64,000 nucleotides of DNA from an uncultured Dysosmobacter sp. (GTDB lineage: Bacteria > Bacillota > Clostridia > Oscillospirales > Oscillospiraceae), in assembly GCF_947631635.1 (NCBI RefSeq), contig NZ_CANRMB010000001.1, positions 271,572-335,571 of the forward strand, written 5' to 3'. Below, piece by piece: positions 51,611-60,255 of the stretch. Within the stretch, counting starts at the first letter, position 1; each line of letters starts with the position of its first letter. The notes under the pieces were generated by a model. That model searched no databases and was not told where the DNA came from. It saw nothing but the letters and a program-made list of their open reading frames with translations. Position numbers and translations under genes: made by a program.

Positions 51611-51999
51611 ACCTGGAAGCTTGCTGGCAGAGTGTGTTCCGCCGCGCGACCGCGCGTCCAAGCATTTCGGCGGAGCCGAAATCTTGCCGGAGGCGGGCTT
51701 TGCCTGCCGAGGATGTTCCATCAAAGGGCTCCCATGGCGCCTGCGCCATGGGAAAACACACCGTTACGGGACGGAACTGTTTTAAGATCCGCGTTAAAAG
51801 AAAGGCATAGACCTGGAAGCTTGCTGGCAGAGTGTGTTCCGCCGCGCGATCGCGCGTCCAAACATTTCGGCAGAGCCGAAATCTTGCCGGAGGCGGGCTT
51901 TGCCTGCCGAGGATGTTCCATCAAAGGGCTCCCATGGCGCAGGCGCCATGGGAAAACACACCGTTACAGGGCGGAACTGTTTTAAGATCCGCGTCAGGC
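51555..51999 (+). repeat. 200-bp tandem repeat copying the 3' end of the DUF1934 gene
   Basis: The sequence AACACACCGT...ACGGAACTG occurs at 51555, 51755 and 51955, an exact 200-bp period. Each copy of about 50 bp re-creates HTVTGRNCFKIRV followed by a stop (TAG, TAG, TGA). Between them lie two ~145-bp spacers of palindrome-rich DNA (GCGCGAYCGCGCG, ATTTCGG/CCGAAAT, CCCATGGCGC/GCGCCATGGG) differing at a few bases. The third copy ends RVRRKS and is probably the original gene end. Confidence 0.9.
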
Positions 52000-52041
52000 G
52001 GAAAAGCTGAAATCAATATCAACGGAAGAGGATATGACAAT

Positions 52042-53787
52042 ATGATCAACATGATCCAGAACGCAAAAGACCAGGCGGCCTCCCTGGCGATGGCCGCCTA
52101 CGAGGCCGCGGTAAAGGACGGCACCCTGCCCCAGGCGGCGGTGAAGACCGCCCCGGTGGAGATCCCCAAGGACACCGCCAACGGCGACTTCACCACCACC
52201 TTTGCCCTGGCGGCCTCCAAGGCCCTGCGCCAGCCGCCCCGGAACATCGCCCAGGCTCTGCTGGACCACATGGACCTGAACGGCACCTATTTTGCCTCCG
52301 CGGAGATCGCGGGGCCCGGCTTTTTGAACTTCCGCCTGAACGACAGCTGGTACGAGGGCGTCTGTGCCGCCGTGGAGCGCGAGGGCGGGGACTACGGCAC
52401 CAACGATGGGCTGAAGGGCAAGAGGTACATGGTGGAGTTCGTCTCCGCCAACCCCACCGGCCCCATGCACATGGGCAACGCCCGGGGCGGCGTGCTGGGA
52501 GACACCCTGGCTGCCGTGCTGGCCGCCTGCGGCGCGGACGTGACCCGGGAGTTCTACGTCAACGACGCGGGACACCAGATCGACAAGTTCGCCCACTCCA
52601 TCGAGGCCCGGTACTTGCAGATCATCCAGGGCGAGGACGCGGTGCCCTTCCCGGAGGACGGCTATCAGGGCGGCGACATCCGGGACCTGGCCCGGGCCTA
52701 CTATGACCAGAACGGGGACAAGCTGGTGAACGTCTCCCCGGAGGAGCGGCAGGCGGCCCTGGCCCAGTTCGGCCTTGGCGTGAACCTGCCCAAGATGAAG
52801 ACGGACCTCCAGCGGTACAAGATCGAGTACGACAACTGGTTCTACGAGTCCACCCTCCACGAGAGCGGCTACGTAGCCGGGACCGTGGACCTGCTGACGG
52901 AAAAGGGCTGGACCTACGAGAAGGACGGCGCGCTGTGGCTCAAGACCGCCGAGATCATGCGGGAGAACCTGCTGAAGGCGGGCAAAAAGGAGAAGGACAT
53001 CGAAAAGCTGGAGCTGAAGGACGACGTGCTCCGTCGGGCCAACGGGTTCTACACCTACTTTGCCGCCGACATCGCCTACCACCGCAACAAGTTCGCCGTC
53101 CGGGGCTTTGACAAGGTCATCAACGTCTGGGGCGCCGACCACCACGGCCATGTGGCCCGCCTGAAGGGCGCGCTGGACGCCCTGGGCCTCAACGGCAGCG
53201 AGAGGCTGGACATTGTGCTGATGCAGCTGGTGAAGCTGCTGCGGGACGGCGAGGTGGTCCGGATGTCCAAGCGCACCGGCAAGGCCATCAGCCTCTCCGA
53301 CCTGCTGGACGAGGTCAGCGTGGACGCCGCCCGCTGGTATTTCAACGCCAAGCCGGACACCCAGATGGAATTCGACCTGGGGCTGGCTGTCCGGGAGGAT
53401 AGCGAGAACCCCATCTACTATGTGGAGTACGCCCACGCCCGTATCTGCTCCCTGCTGCGGGCACTGGGGGAGGAGGGCGTGTCCGTCCCCGCCCAGGCCG
53501 ATGTGGACATGTCCCTGCTCAGCGGCGAGACGGAGCGGGCCCTCATCAAGCAGATCGCCCAGTTCTGCGAGGAGATCAAGCTGGCGGCCCGGGACTACGA
53601 CCCCAGCCACATCAACCGCTATCTCCAGGAGCTGGCGGCCTGCTTCCACCGGTTCTACAACGCCTGCCGCATCAAGGGCGAGGAGCCTGCCGTGCAGGCA
53701 GCCCGGCTGAAGCTGGCGGACGACACCCGGACGGTGCTGAAAAACGGCCTGAAGCTCATTGGCGTGGACGCGCCGGAGAAGATGTAA
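52042..53787 (+). CDS. argS: Arginyl-tRNA synthetase
   Basis: 581 residues, class I aminoacyl-tRNA synthetase. The N-terminal Arg-tRNA-binding domain is followed by SANPTGPMHMGNARGG with the HIGH-type motif HMGN (143-146), and the KMSKS-type MSKR (408-411) in VVRMSKRTGKAISL. The C-terminal DALR anticodon-binding domain ends the protein. The ATG at 52042 is the first after the repeat array; GGAAGAGG lies ten bases upstream. Its promoter must be in or before the array. Confidence 0.97.
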   Translation: MINMIQNAKDQAASLAMAAYEAAVKDGTLPQAAVKTAPVEIPKDTANGDFTTTFALAASKALRQPPRNIAQALLDHMDLNGTYFASAEIAGPGFLNFRLNDSWYEGVCAAVEREGGDYGTNDGLKGKRYMVEFVSANPTGPMHMGNARGGVLGDTLAAVLAACGADVTREFYVNDAGHQIDKFAHSIEARYLQIIQGEDAVPFPEDGYQGGDIRDLARAYYDQNGDKLVNVSPEERQAALAQFGLGVNLPKMKTDLQRYKIEYDNWFYESTLHESGYVAGTVDLLTEKGWTYEKDGALWLKTAEIMRENLLKAGKKEKDIEKLELKDDVLRRANGFYTYFAADIAYHRNKFAVRGFDKVINVWGADHHGHVARLKGALDALGLNGSERLDIVLMQLVKLLRDGEVVRMSKRTGKAISLSDLLDEVSVDAARWYFNAKPDTQMEFDLGLAVREDSENPIYYVEYAHARICSLLRALGEEGVSVPAQADVDMSLLSGETERALIKQIAQFCEEIKLAARDYDPSHINRYLQELAACFHRFYNACRIKGEEPAVQAARLKLADDTRTVLKNGLKLIGVDAPEKM

Positions 53788-53792
53788 GACCA

Positions 53793-53818
53793 GAGCCGCG
53801 CCGCGTGCGGCGCGGCTC
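53793..53818 (+). terminator. GC-rich hairpin after argS
   Basis: GAGCCGCGCC / GGCGCGGCTC stem with a 6-nt loop; the U-tract is weak. Confidence 0.5.
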
Positions 53819-54049
53819 CCCACTTGAAGGGACGCCTGTGAAAAAGCTGGCTCCGAAATACCAGAAGCGTCTGGCGGCTCTGCGGGCCGCGGAAGCGGCT
53901 GACCTTATATACAATGTTATCGCACCGGCCTCTTGGACCATGGCGTTGCACCTGACGGGTGTCTGCCGGTTTCACGGCGCTGGTTTTGCCCTGTTGGGGC
54001 GGGCTGCTGATCGGCCCATACAGACGAGGATCAGAAAAAGGAGGACACA

Positions 54050-54757
54050 ATGGAACAAATCGAACATATGGGGCGGCGGGGAAATCCGGCGCTGCGTGCC
54101 GCGTTTCCCGCCACCATTCCGGTAATGACGGGATATCTGTGCCTGGGCATGGCATACGGACTGCTGATGGCGGCCAACGGCTATGGGCCGCTGTGGGCCT
54201 TGCTGATGAGCCTGCTGGTTTTCGGCGGCAGCATCCAATACGTGGCCATCACCCTGCTGACCACGGCCTTTGCCCCCGTGCAGGCGCTTTTGATCTCCAT
54301 CATGGTCAATGCCCGGCATATGTTTTACGGACTGTCCCTGCTGGAAAAGTACCGCGGTATGGGAAAGGTGCGCCCGTTTTTGATCTTTGCCCTGACGGAC
54401 GAGACCTATTCCTTGGTATCCACCCTGGAGCCGCCCGCCGGCGTGGAGCGGAAGGACTTTTACTTCTGGATCTCCCTGCTGGATTACGGCTACTGGGCCG
54501 TTGGCTCCGTGCTGGGCGGGGTCATCGGCTCCGTGCTGACCTTTGACTCCACGGGACTGGACTTTGCGCTGACGGCGCTGTTCGTGGTGCTGTTCATGGA
54601 GCAGTGGAAGCATGCGGAGAATCGTCCCGCCGGAGTGATCGGCCTGGTCTGCACCGGCGTCAGTCTGGCGGTATTCGGCGCGGACAATCTGGTGATCCCC
54701 GCCATGGTCCTGATTTTGATCGTCTTGCTGGGAGGGAGGAAAAAGCTGTGCATCTGA
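54050..54757 (+). CDS. azlC: AzlC-family branched-chain amino acid exporter subunit
   Basis: 235 residues, about seven membrane segments. TIPVMTGYLCLGMAYGLLM, SIQYVAITLLTT and VNARHMFYGLSLLEKY are the AzlC signature stretches. Pairs with AzlD to export branched-chain amino acids or analogues. AGGAGGACACA precedes the ATG. The ~260 bp between argS and this gene hold a hairpin and an open stretch (VKKLAPKYQKRLAALRAAEAADL at 53838) that I do not regard as a gene. Confidence 0.93.
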   Translation: MEQIEHMGRRGNPALRAAFPATIPVMTGYLCLGMAYGLLMAANGYGPLWALLMSLLVFGGSIQYVAITLLTTAFAPVQALLISIMVNARHMFYGLSLLEKYRGMGKVRPFLIFALTDETYSLVSTLEPPAGVERKDFYFWISLLDYGYWAVGSVLGGVIGSVLTFDSTGLDFALTALFVVLFMEQWKHAENRPAGVIGLVCTGVSLAVFGADNLVIPAMVLILIVLLGGRKKLCI

Positions 54758-55083
54758 CGCCTGTTGAGACCCTGATCACCATTCTGGCGCTGGCCGCCGG
54801 TGTGCAGCTGACGCGCTGGCTGCCCTTCTGGCTGTTCCCGGAGAGCAAGCAGCCGCCGGTCATCGTGACATACCTGGGGCGGGTGCTTCCGGCGGCCATG
54901 ATGGGCCTGCTGGTGGTCTACTGCTTGAAGAGCGTGGCCTGGCTGGCGGCGCCCCACGGCGCGCCGGAGCTGCTGGGCATCGCGGCGGTGGTGGTCCTTC
55001 ACAAGTGGAAGGACAATGTGCTGCTGTCCATCGCCGGGGGCACGGCCCTCTATATGCTGCTGATCCGCGTGGTATTTGTGTGA
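54748..55083 (+). CDS. azlD: AzlD-family small membrane subunit
   Basis: 111 residues, four membrane segments, AzlD pattern (TILALAAGVQLTRWLPFWLF, YLGRVLPAAMMGLLVVYCLK, HKWKDNVLLSIAGGTALYMLL). Starts at GTG 54748, 10 nt inside azlC, with GGAGGGAGG upstream. Confidence 0.92.
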   Translation: MHLTPVETLITILALAAGVQLTRWLPFWLFPESKQPPVIVTYLGRVLPAAMMGLLVVYCLKSVAWLAAPHGAPELLGIAAVVVLHKWKDNVLLSIAGGTALYMLLIRVVFV

Positions 55084-55090
55084 CGCTGTG

Positions 55091-55127
55091 ATCCGGAGCG
55101 GGGGAACCGCTCCGGATTTTTGTTTTT
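55091..55127 (+). terminator. Terminator of azlCD
   Basis: ATCCGGAGCGG / CCGCTCCGGAT stem, GGGAA loop, TTTTTGTTTTT. Confidence 0.9.
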
Positions 55128-55161
55128 AAATTGTTACTATTTGTAGCAGAATTGACGGGAA

Positions 55162-55190
55162 TTGACAGCGGAAAACGTGTATCCTGTATC
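55162..55190 (+). promoter_or_regulatory. Candidate promoter of the 378-residue lipoprotein gene
   Basis: TTGACA, 17-bp spacer, TGTATC. Confidence 0.5.
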
Positions 55191-55314
55191 TGTGAGCAAA
55201 CAGGTGGAAAGGGTTCACCGCTTTTCCGGCCGCCGCGGCGGACTGAGGAAAGCGGGCCTGATTACTCCCAGCTTCATCATGATCGGACTGGATCGAGGAC
55301 AGGAGGATATTGCC

Positions 55315-56451
55315 ATGAAACGCTGCTGCATGTGGATGCTGATACTGGCCGTTCTGCTGGCCGGATGCGGGCCGCACCAGACGCCGGAGGCGCTGGCGGC
55401 GGAGGTCTATGAGGCCATTTCCGAAAACGAGACCTTTACTGTGGAGGTGGAGGAGCCGGACGGCACCGTGACCGCACTGGACGTCACCCCGGAAAACGCC
55501 CGGAACGCAGCGGGGCGGGAGGAGTATTTCGCCGTCAGCTATGAATGGTCCGCCGCGGACAGGGCGGATTGGGAGGCGCAGATGGGGGAAGAGCGGGGCC
55601 GCCTGCTGACCCTGCGGTCCCCGGATGGCAAGACCATGCTGCAGTGCTGCTCCGGCGGCGACATCGTCTTTTTGTCCCAAAACGGCGCGGAGACCTATGT
55701 CCGGGCGGTGAATCCCAGGGAGGGGGAGCCGCTGGAGGGCAAGCTTTACGACGCTCTGGAGATTATCGCCCGGGATGCGGTCAGCGCCGGTGTCTGGAAC
55801 GCCGCCGCGGACGGGAGCGGGACGGATCTGGAAAAAGCGGCGGCGGAGCTGGCGGAGCAGGTGGCGGAGAACTACCGGAACGTGCCGGACTGGGTGGTAT
55901 GGAAGCCCTTGGATGTACAGGCTGGCGGGTGCAGGGTGTACGACGTCTACCGGGGAGAGCCGGAACAGTTCTGCTTTGACATGGACCTGTTGGTCCTGCT
56001 GGAAGAGCCGGCGGCGCTGGGCAGCGTCTACTGGAACGGGGGCGCGGGCATCCGGGACCGGGAGCCGGACGGATATTGGCACTGGGACCATGAGGTCCGG
56101 GTGATGAAGGATCAAAACGGGGACTGGCGCTGCGTGGATTGGGGCACCGGCGGCTGCCGGGTGGAATTGCCCTTTGCGCGGGGGGAGGACGCCCTGCTGG
56201 AGGAGTTGGTGGAGGCCTTCTATCTGACAGAGGGTCTGGCCCACGACAGCGTCCTGCCGGGTTACATCCTGCAAAGGCCTGCGGACAGCCTGCGGGTTCT
56301 GCCCCAGCTGCTGGAAAAGCGGACGGACGGAGAGGCCCGCCGGCTCTGCCGCGCTCTGGCTGCCGCCATGGAAAACGGCCTGTATGAAGGCGGCTGGACA
56401 CCGGAGAGCCTGAAGAGCGTCATGGGGCGCTACGCCGCCTATGTGGAGTAA
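55315..56451 (+). CDS. Hypothetical lipoprotein
   Basis: 378 residues. Lipoprotein signal MKRCCMWMLILAVLLAGCG with lipobox LAGC. The mature protein is acidic, Trp-rich and has two parts: an N-terminal domain with FTVEVEEPDGTVTALDVTP, and a C-terminal domain around DMDLLVLLEEPAALGSVYWNGG and HEVRVMKDQNGDWRCVDWGTGG that ends in helices. Family not recognised. AGGAGGATATTGCC precedes the ATG. A second lipoprotein gene follows 74 bp downstream and may share the transcript. Confidence 0.8.
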   Translation: MKRCCMWMLILAVLLAGCGPHQTPEALAAEVYEAISENETFTVEVEEPDGTVTALDVTPENARNAAGREEYFAVSYEWSAADRADWEAQMGEERGRLLTLRSPDGKTMLQCCSGGDIVFLSQNGAETYVRAVNPREGEPLEGKLYDALEIIARDAVSAGVWNAAADGSGTDLEKAAAELAEQVAENYRNVPDWVVWKPLDVQAGGCRVYDVYRGEPEQFCFDMDLLVLLEEPAALGSVYWNGGAGIRDREPDGYWHWDHEVRVMKDQNGDWRCVDWGTGGCRVELPFARGEDALLEELVEAFYLTEGLAHDSVLPGYILQRPADSLRVLPQLLEKRTDGEARRLCRALAAAMENGLYEGGWTPESLKSVMGRYAAYVE

Positions 56452-56525
56452 TGGCATCCTTCAGATCCCCGCGCATGGCTCGGATCTTCGAGGGCTTGCA
56501 GCAAAAACAAAAAAGGAGAAAACAA

Positions 56526-56933
56526 ATGAAAAAGATATTGGCTTCCCTGATCGTGGCTGTTTCCCTGCTGTCCCTGGCGGCGTGCGGAAATCCTGTGAAA
56601 AACGTGGATGTTATCGGCGCGGATTCTGAACTGTATACGAAGTCTGAGATCGACGCGGCGGCTGATACGGTTGTGAAATACTTTGAGGATCATTTTGGCG
56701 GATGCGTATTGACGGAGATGCGATATATGGGGGATGATTCCGCCGAGGTGTTCGCGGAGTGGGCTGAGCAGTATGACGCGGAACAGGCGATCGTTTTGAC
56801 CTCCTCTTTCGATGTGGATGCCTCGGGTGGAGACGGCAGCCTGAATCCCAATACCACATATGACGGCTGGCAGTGGATCTTGACGCGGAACGCCGATGAA
56901 AGATGGACCCTGCAGACCTGGGGATATGGTTGA
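56526..56933 (+). CDS. Small lipoprotein (DUF4829-like)
   Basis: 135 residues. Lipobox LAAC (Cys20), then IDAAADTVVKYFEDHFGGCVLTEMRYMGDDSAEVFAEWAEQYDAEQAIVLTSSFDV and the end YDGWQWILTRNADERWTLQTWGYG. This pattern matches clostridial DUF4829-type lipoproteins of unknown function. AAAGGAGAAAACAA upstream. Directly followed by a degraded dispersed element. Confidence 0.78.
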   Translation: MKKILASLIVAVSLLSLAACGNPVKNVDVIGADSELYTKSEIDAAADTVVKYFEDHFGGCVLTEMRYMGDDSAEVFAEWAEQYDAEQAIVLTSSFDVDASGGDGSLNPNTTYDGWQWILTRNADERWTLQTWGYG

Positions 56934-56948
56934 AGAGAAACGGGACCT

Positions 56949-57098
56949 TATCGTCCATTCACTTTTCAGGTGTCACAGCGCATGTGCGCTGTGACAGGCC
57001 GCGGCTTTGGTTTGCGTTTCATTGTCCGTCCCTGCGCACTTAGCACACAGCGGGCATCGCCCGCCTGAAAGATCCCATGCGCTTTTCCAGGTGACTGG
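56949..57098. repeat. Degraded copy of the dispersed palindromic element
   Basis: GTGTCACAGCGCATGTGCG, TGTGACAGGCCGCGG, CACAGCGGGCATCGCCCGCC and the TCCCATGCG half-stem are recognisable, in the usual order, but the terminal repeats have drifted (CTTTTCAGG, CCAGGTGACTGG) and about 30 bp are missing. Confidence 0.75.
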
Positions 57099-57244
57099 GC
57101 GGCGCCGGGGATCGAACCCGCTCCTGATCCGTTTTCGCAAGGCGCTTTGGAGGTAAAAATAAAGAGAATAAATCTGGAAAACTCCGCACAAACTGGGACC
57201 ACGGCATACCGCCGTGGTCTTTGTTTGCCGATGGGGAGGTCACT

Positions 57245-57775
57245 ATGCGAAAACGGTTGTTTTTCTGGGAATTGGCGGGTTTTGTATTCACGGGAGCGGC
57301 GGGGACGCTGCTGCACTTCGTATATGAGTGGAGCGGCGGCAGCGTATTGGCGGCAGCGTTCTCCGCTGTCAACGAGTCCACCTGGGAGCACATGAAGCTG
57401 CTGTTTGTCCCGCTGTTTCTGTTTTCCGTGGTCCAGGTGTGCGTCATGGGGAAGAACTATCCCAATTTTCTGGCCGTGCGGGCGGTCAGCACCCTGGCGG
57501 GGGTAGCCCTGGTTCCCATCCTGTTCTATACCTATACCGGCGCCCTGGGCTTTCATGTGATGTGGGCGGACATCGCGGTGTTCTTCCTGGCGGACCTGGG
57601 AGCCTTTGCCCTGGATTTCCACCTGCTGGGCAGGGGCCGCTTCACCTCCCTGTGGCAGCAGATTTTGGGGTTGGTGGTGCTGTGGGGGCTGGCCTTCTGC
57701 TTCGTCTGGTGCACCTTCCGCCCGGTGGCGCTGCCGCTGTGGCGGGACCCGCTGACAGGGCGGCTGGGCATCTGA
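57245..57775 (+). CDS. DUF6512-type membrane protein
   Basis: 176 residues, five or six membrane segments. FTGAAGTLLHFVYEWSGGSVLAAAFSAVNESTWEHMKLLFVPLF with the conserved NESTWEHMK is the hallmark of this clostridial family; function unknown. GGGGAGGTCACT precedes the ATG. A terminator follows. Confidence 0.82.
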   Translation: MRKRLFFWELAGFVFTGAAGTLLHFVYEWSGGSVLAAAFSAVNESTWEHMKLLFVPLFLFSVVQVCVMGKNYPNFLAVRAVSTLAGVALVPILFYTYTGALGFHVMWADIAVFFLADLGAFALDFHLLGRGRFTSLWQQILGLVVLWGLAFCFVWCTFRPVALPLWRDPLTGRLGI

Positions 57776-57778
57776 AAG

Positions 57779-57812
57779 AAAAAAGCGCCTCTTGCAGAAG
57801 AGGCGCTTTTTT
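57779..57812 (+). terminator. Terminator
   Basis: AAAAAAGCGCCTCTT-GCAG-AAGAGGCGCTTTTTT. Confidence 0.9.
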
Positions 57813-57823
57813 CTGTTCACAAC

Positions 57824-58004
57824 TATAATCAAATAACTTGAAAAGTGGTAAAACCACTTTTCAAGTGTCACAGCGCCTGCGCTGTGACAGGCCGCGAAAG
57901 CGGCCTTGATTTAGATTTCATAGTCATTCACCGTGCGCTTCGCGCACAGCGGGCATTGCCCGCTTGAAAAACAGCTTTTCTATTTTTCAAGTGAATTGAC
58001 GATA
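57824..58004. repeat. Dispersed ~180-bp palindromic element, copy 4
   Basis: TATAATCAAATAACTTGAAA at the left, TATCGTCAATTCACTTGAAA (reverse complement) at the right; same internal hairpins but the GGCCGCGAAAGCGGCC stem and CTGTGCGCTTCGCGCACAG-like stem show loop and paired changes against copy 3. Confidence 0.88.
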
Positions 58005-58022
58005 TTTTACAGCCTTCCCGCC

Positions 58023-58052
58023 TTGACCGCGCCGCCTGTGGAGAGGTATAAT
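58023..58052 (+). promoter_or_regulatory. Promoter of the xpaC-telA operon
   Basis: TTGACC, 18-bp spacer, perfect TATAAT, about 40 bp before the ATG. Confidence 0.75.
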
Positions 58053-58092
58053 ATCTTTATTATGGGTCTCCGGACCCGAAGGAGGTCTGCTT

Positions 58093-58806
58093 ATGGAGAC
58101 GAGCAAACGGAAGCCCGTGGCGCCGTTTTACGCGGTGGCGGTGCTGTGGCTGGCATACGGCCTGCTGTTCCCCCTGTACGCGCCTGTCCATTACGCCCTG
58201 CTGGCGGCGGTGTCGGCGGCGGTGTTTTTCGGGGTGAACGCCGTCTGTCAAAATGCCGGTACCGTGGGCGGCACGGAGCAGGCGGCCCCCAAGGCCGCGG
58301 AGAAGCCCAAGGAGGAGACCACCGGCAACGCCGAGCTGGACAAGATGCTGAAGGACGGCCGCCTGGCCATCGCGGAGATGAAGCGGCTGGACAACAACAT
58401 CGCGGACCCCGGCATCTCCGCCGATATCGTGCGGCTGGAGCAGGTGTCCCAGAAGATCTTCGACGAGGTGAAGCGGGACCCCAAGAAGCTGTCCCAGATC
58501 CGGCGGTTCCTGGATTACTACCTGCCCACCACCCTGAAGCTGCTGAACGCCTATGACCGGGCCAGCGCCGCCGGCATCTCCGGTGAGAACGTGGACGCCA
58601 CCAAGGCCAAGGTGGAGGGCATGATGCGCACCATCGTGGCGGCCTTTGAAAAGCAGCTGGACAGTCTGTACGGTTCCGAGGCCCTGGACATCTCCACGGA
58701 CATCACCGTGCTGGAGACCATGATGGCCCGGGAGGGCCTGGCCGGGGACCAGCTGAAAGCGGAGACCCTGCCCAGGGAGGACCCGGATATCAAGCTGGAG
58801 CTGTAA
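58093..58806 (+). CDS. XpaC-family protein (5-bromo-4-chloroindolyl phosphate hydrolysis type)
   Basis: 237 residues. Two adjacent membrane helices near the N-terminus (about 11-50), then a coiled soluble domain: NAELDKMLKDGRLAIAEMKRLDNNIADPGISADIVRLEQVSQKIFDEVKRDPKKLSQIRRFLDYYLPTTLKLL is the XpaC core. xpaC is regularly followed by telA, as here, and both are linked to envelope stress or toxic anion resistance. The enzymatic name is historical. GAAGGAGGTCTGCTT precedes the ATG. Confidence 0.88.
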   Translation: METSKRKPVAPFYAVAVLWLAYGLLFPLYAPVHYALLAAVSAAVFFGVNAVCQNAGTVGGTEQAAPKAAEKPKEETTGNAELDKMLKDGRLAIAEMKRLDNNIADPGISADIVRLEQVSQKIFDEVKRDPKKLSQIRRFLDYYLPTTLKLLNAYDRASAAGISGENVDATKAKVEGMMRTIVAAFEKQLDSLYGSEALDISTDITVLETMMAREGLAGDQLKAETLPREDPDIKLEL

Positions 58807-58818
58807 AGGAGGTCCACT

Positions 58819-59049
58819 GTGCGGCAAAGGGTGAAAGACGGCCTGCATACTGCCGGAAATATTCTTTGTATAGCCTGTTATGGGGGCTGTGGAGCCATTT
58901 GGCTGTACAAGGCGTTCACGCAGAGACGGATATTCTATGTGGTTCTGGGATGCGCGTGGCTGGCCGGAGCCGTGATCTGGGCCGTTCGTGCCGCGCGGGA
59001 GTTCCAGAAAAAAGCGGAAGAGACAACTGATGAAACAAATCATGTATGA
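58819..59049 (+). CDS. Small two-helix membrane protein between xpaC and telA
   Basis: 76 residues from GTG 58819, with AAAGGAGG ten bases upstream. Two hydrophobic segments (ILCIACYGGCGAIWLYKAF and IFYVVLGCAWLAGAVIWAV). No family recognised. 12 bp after xpaC and 18 bp before telA, so it is part of the operon; it may be a membrane partner of the two proteins. Confidence 0.68.
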   Translation: MRQRVKDGLHTAGNILCIACYGGCGAIWLYKAFTQRRIFYVVLGCAWLAGAVIWAVRAAREFQKKAEETTDETNHV

Positions 59050-59067
59050 TAAACGGAGGAAAACGCC

Positions 59068-60255
59068 ATGAGTGAGAACAACATCCCCCAGCTGACCCTG
59101 ACCCCGGATACGGCCGCCGCTGCCGCGGAGGCCGTTCCGGAACTGACCCTGGAGCCTGTGGCCCCGGCCACGCCCGCAGCGCCCGCTCCCGAGCCCGCAA
59201 AGCCCGAAGTCACCCCTGTCCAGATGGATGAGAACCTGCTCTCCGAGGCGGAAAAGCAGGCGGTGGCGGACTTCTCCAAGAAGATTGACATCATGGACTC
59301 GAACATGATCCTGCAATACGGCGCCGCCGCCCAGAAGAACGTGGCCGGCTTCTCCGAAAGCGCACTGTCCTCCGTCCGCACCAAGGACCTGGGCGAGGTG
59401 GGCAAGTCCCTTTCCGAGCTGGTGGTGGAGCTGAAGGGCTTCGGCGAGGAAGAGGAGAAGAAGGGCCTCTTCGGCATGTTCAAAAAGACCGGCAACAAGC
59501 TGGAGACCATGAAGGCCCAGTACGCCAAGGTGGAGACCAACGTGGACAAGATCGCCCGGGAGCTGGAGCAGCATCAGGTGACGCTGCTGAAGGATGTGGC
59601 GATGTTTGACCAGATGTATGAGTTGAACCTGAAGTACTACAAGGAACTGACCATGTACATCCTGGCGGGCAAAAAGAAGCTGGAGGATGTCCGGGCCAAC
59701 GAGCTGCCGGTGCTGAAAGCCAAGGCGGAGCAGACCGGCGCCCAGGAGGACGCCCAGAAGTACAACGACATGGTGCAGATGTGCGAGCGCTTTGAGAAAA
59801 AGCTCCACGACCTGGAGCTGACCCGCATGATCTCCATCCAGATGGGCCCCCAGACCCGCCTGCTGCAAAACAACGACACCCTGATGGTGGAGAAGATCCA
59901 GTCCTCCCTGGTGAACACCATCCCCCTGTGGAAGAGCCAAATGGTGCTGGCCCTGGGGCTGGAGCACGGCCGTCAGGCCACCGCCGCCCAGAGCGCCGTC
60001 ACGGAGATGACCAACGAGCTGCTGAAAAAGAACGCGGACATGCTGAAGATGGGCACCATCCAGACCGCCAAGGAGGCGGAGCGCAGCATCGTGGACATTG
60101 AGACCCTCCAGCACACGAACCAGCAGCTGATCTCCACCCTGGACGAGGTGCTGACCATCCAGCGGGACGGCGCGGCCAAGCGCAAAGCCGCCGAAGCGGA
60201 ACTGGGCCGCATTGAAGGTGAATTGAAGCAGAAACTGATGGAGCTGCACAATTAA
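59068..60255 (+). CDS. telA: TelA-family toxic anion resistance protein
   Basis: 395 residues. A Pro/Ala-rich N-terminal 50 residues, then the helical TelA domain (DFSKKIDIMDSNMILQYGAAAQKNVAGFSESALSSV ... LKYYKELTMYILAGKKKLEDVRA ... TRMISIQMGPQTRLLQNND ... WKSQMVLALGLEHGRQA). Associated with tellurite and cell-envelope stress resistance. GGAGGAAAACGCC precedes the ATG. The last 50 bp and stop are repeated twice downstream. Confidence 0.93.
   Translation: MSENNIPQLTLTPDTAAAAAEAVPELTLEPVAPATPAAPAPEPAKPEVTPVQMDENLLSEAEKQAVADFSKKIDIMDSNMILQYGAAAQKNVAGFSESALSSVRTKDLGEVGKSLSELVVELKGFGEEEEKKGLFGMFKKTGNKLETMKAQYAKVETNVDKIARELEQHQVTLLKDVAMFDQMYELNLKYYKELTMYILAGKKKLEDVRANELPVLKAKAEQTGAQEDAQKYNDMVQMCERFEKKLHDLELTRMISIQMGPQTRLLQNNDTLMVEKIQSSLVNTIPLWKSQMVLALGLEHGRQATAAQSAVTEMTNELLKKNADMLKMGTIQTAKEAERSIVDIETLQHTNQQLISTLDEVLTIQRDGAAKRKAAEAELGRIEGELKQKLMELHN

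Noticed and set aside
53838..53930. Short gene starting VKKLAPKYQKRLAALRAAEAADL between argS and azlC
   Set aside because: No ribosome site, the open part soon becomes unlikely protein, and no stop-start arrangement with azlC makes sense.
57098..57130. tRNA gene on the minus strand (GGGTTCGATCCCCGG T-arm-like sequence)
   Set aside because: The T-arm has a mismatch and no matching acceptor, D-arm or anticodon arm is found upstream; perhaps a chance match or a tRNA scrap at an element end.
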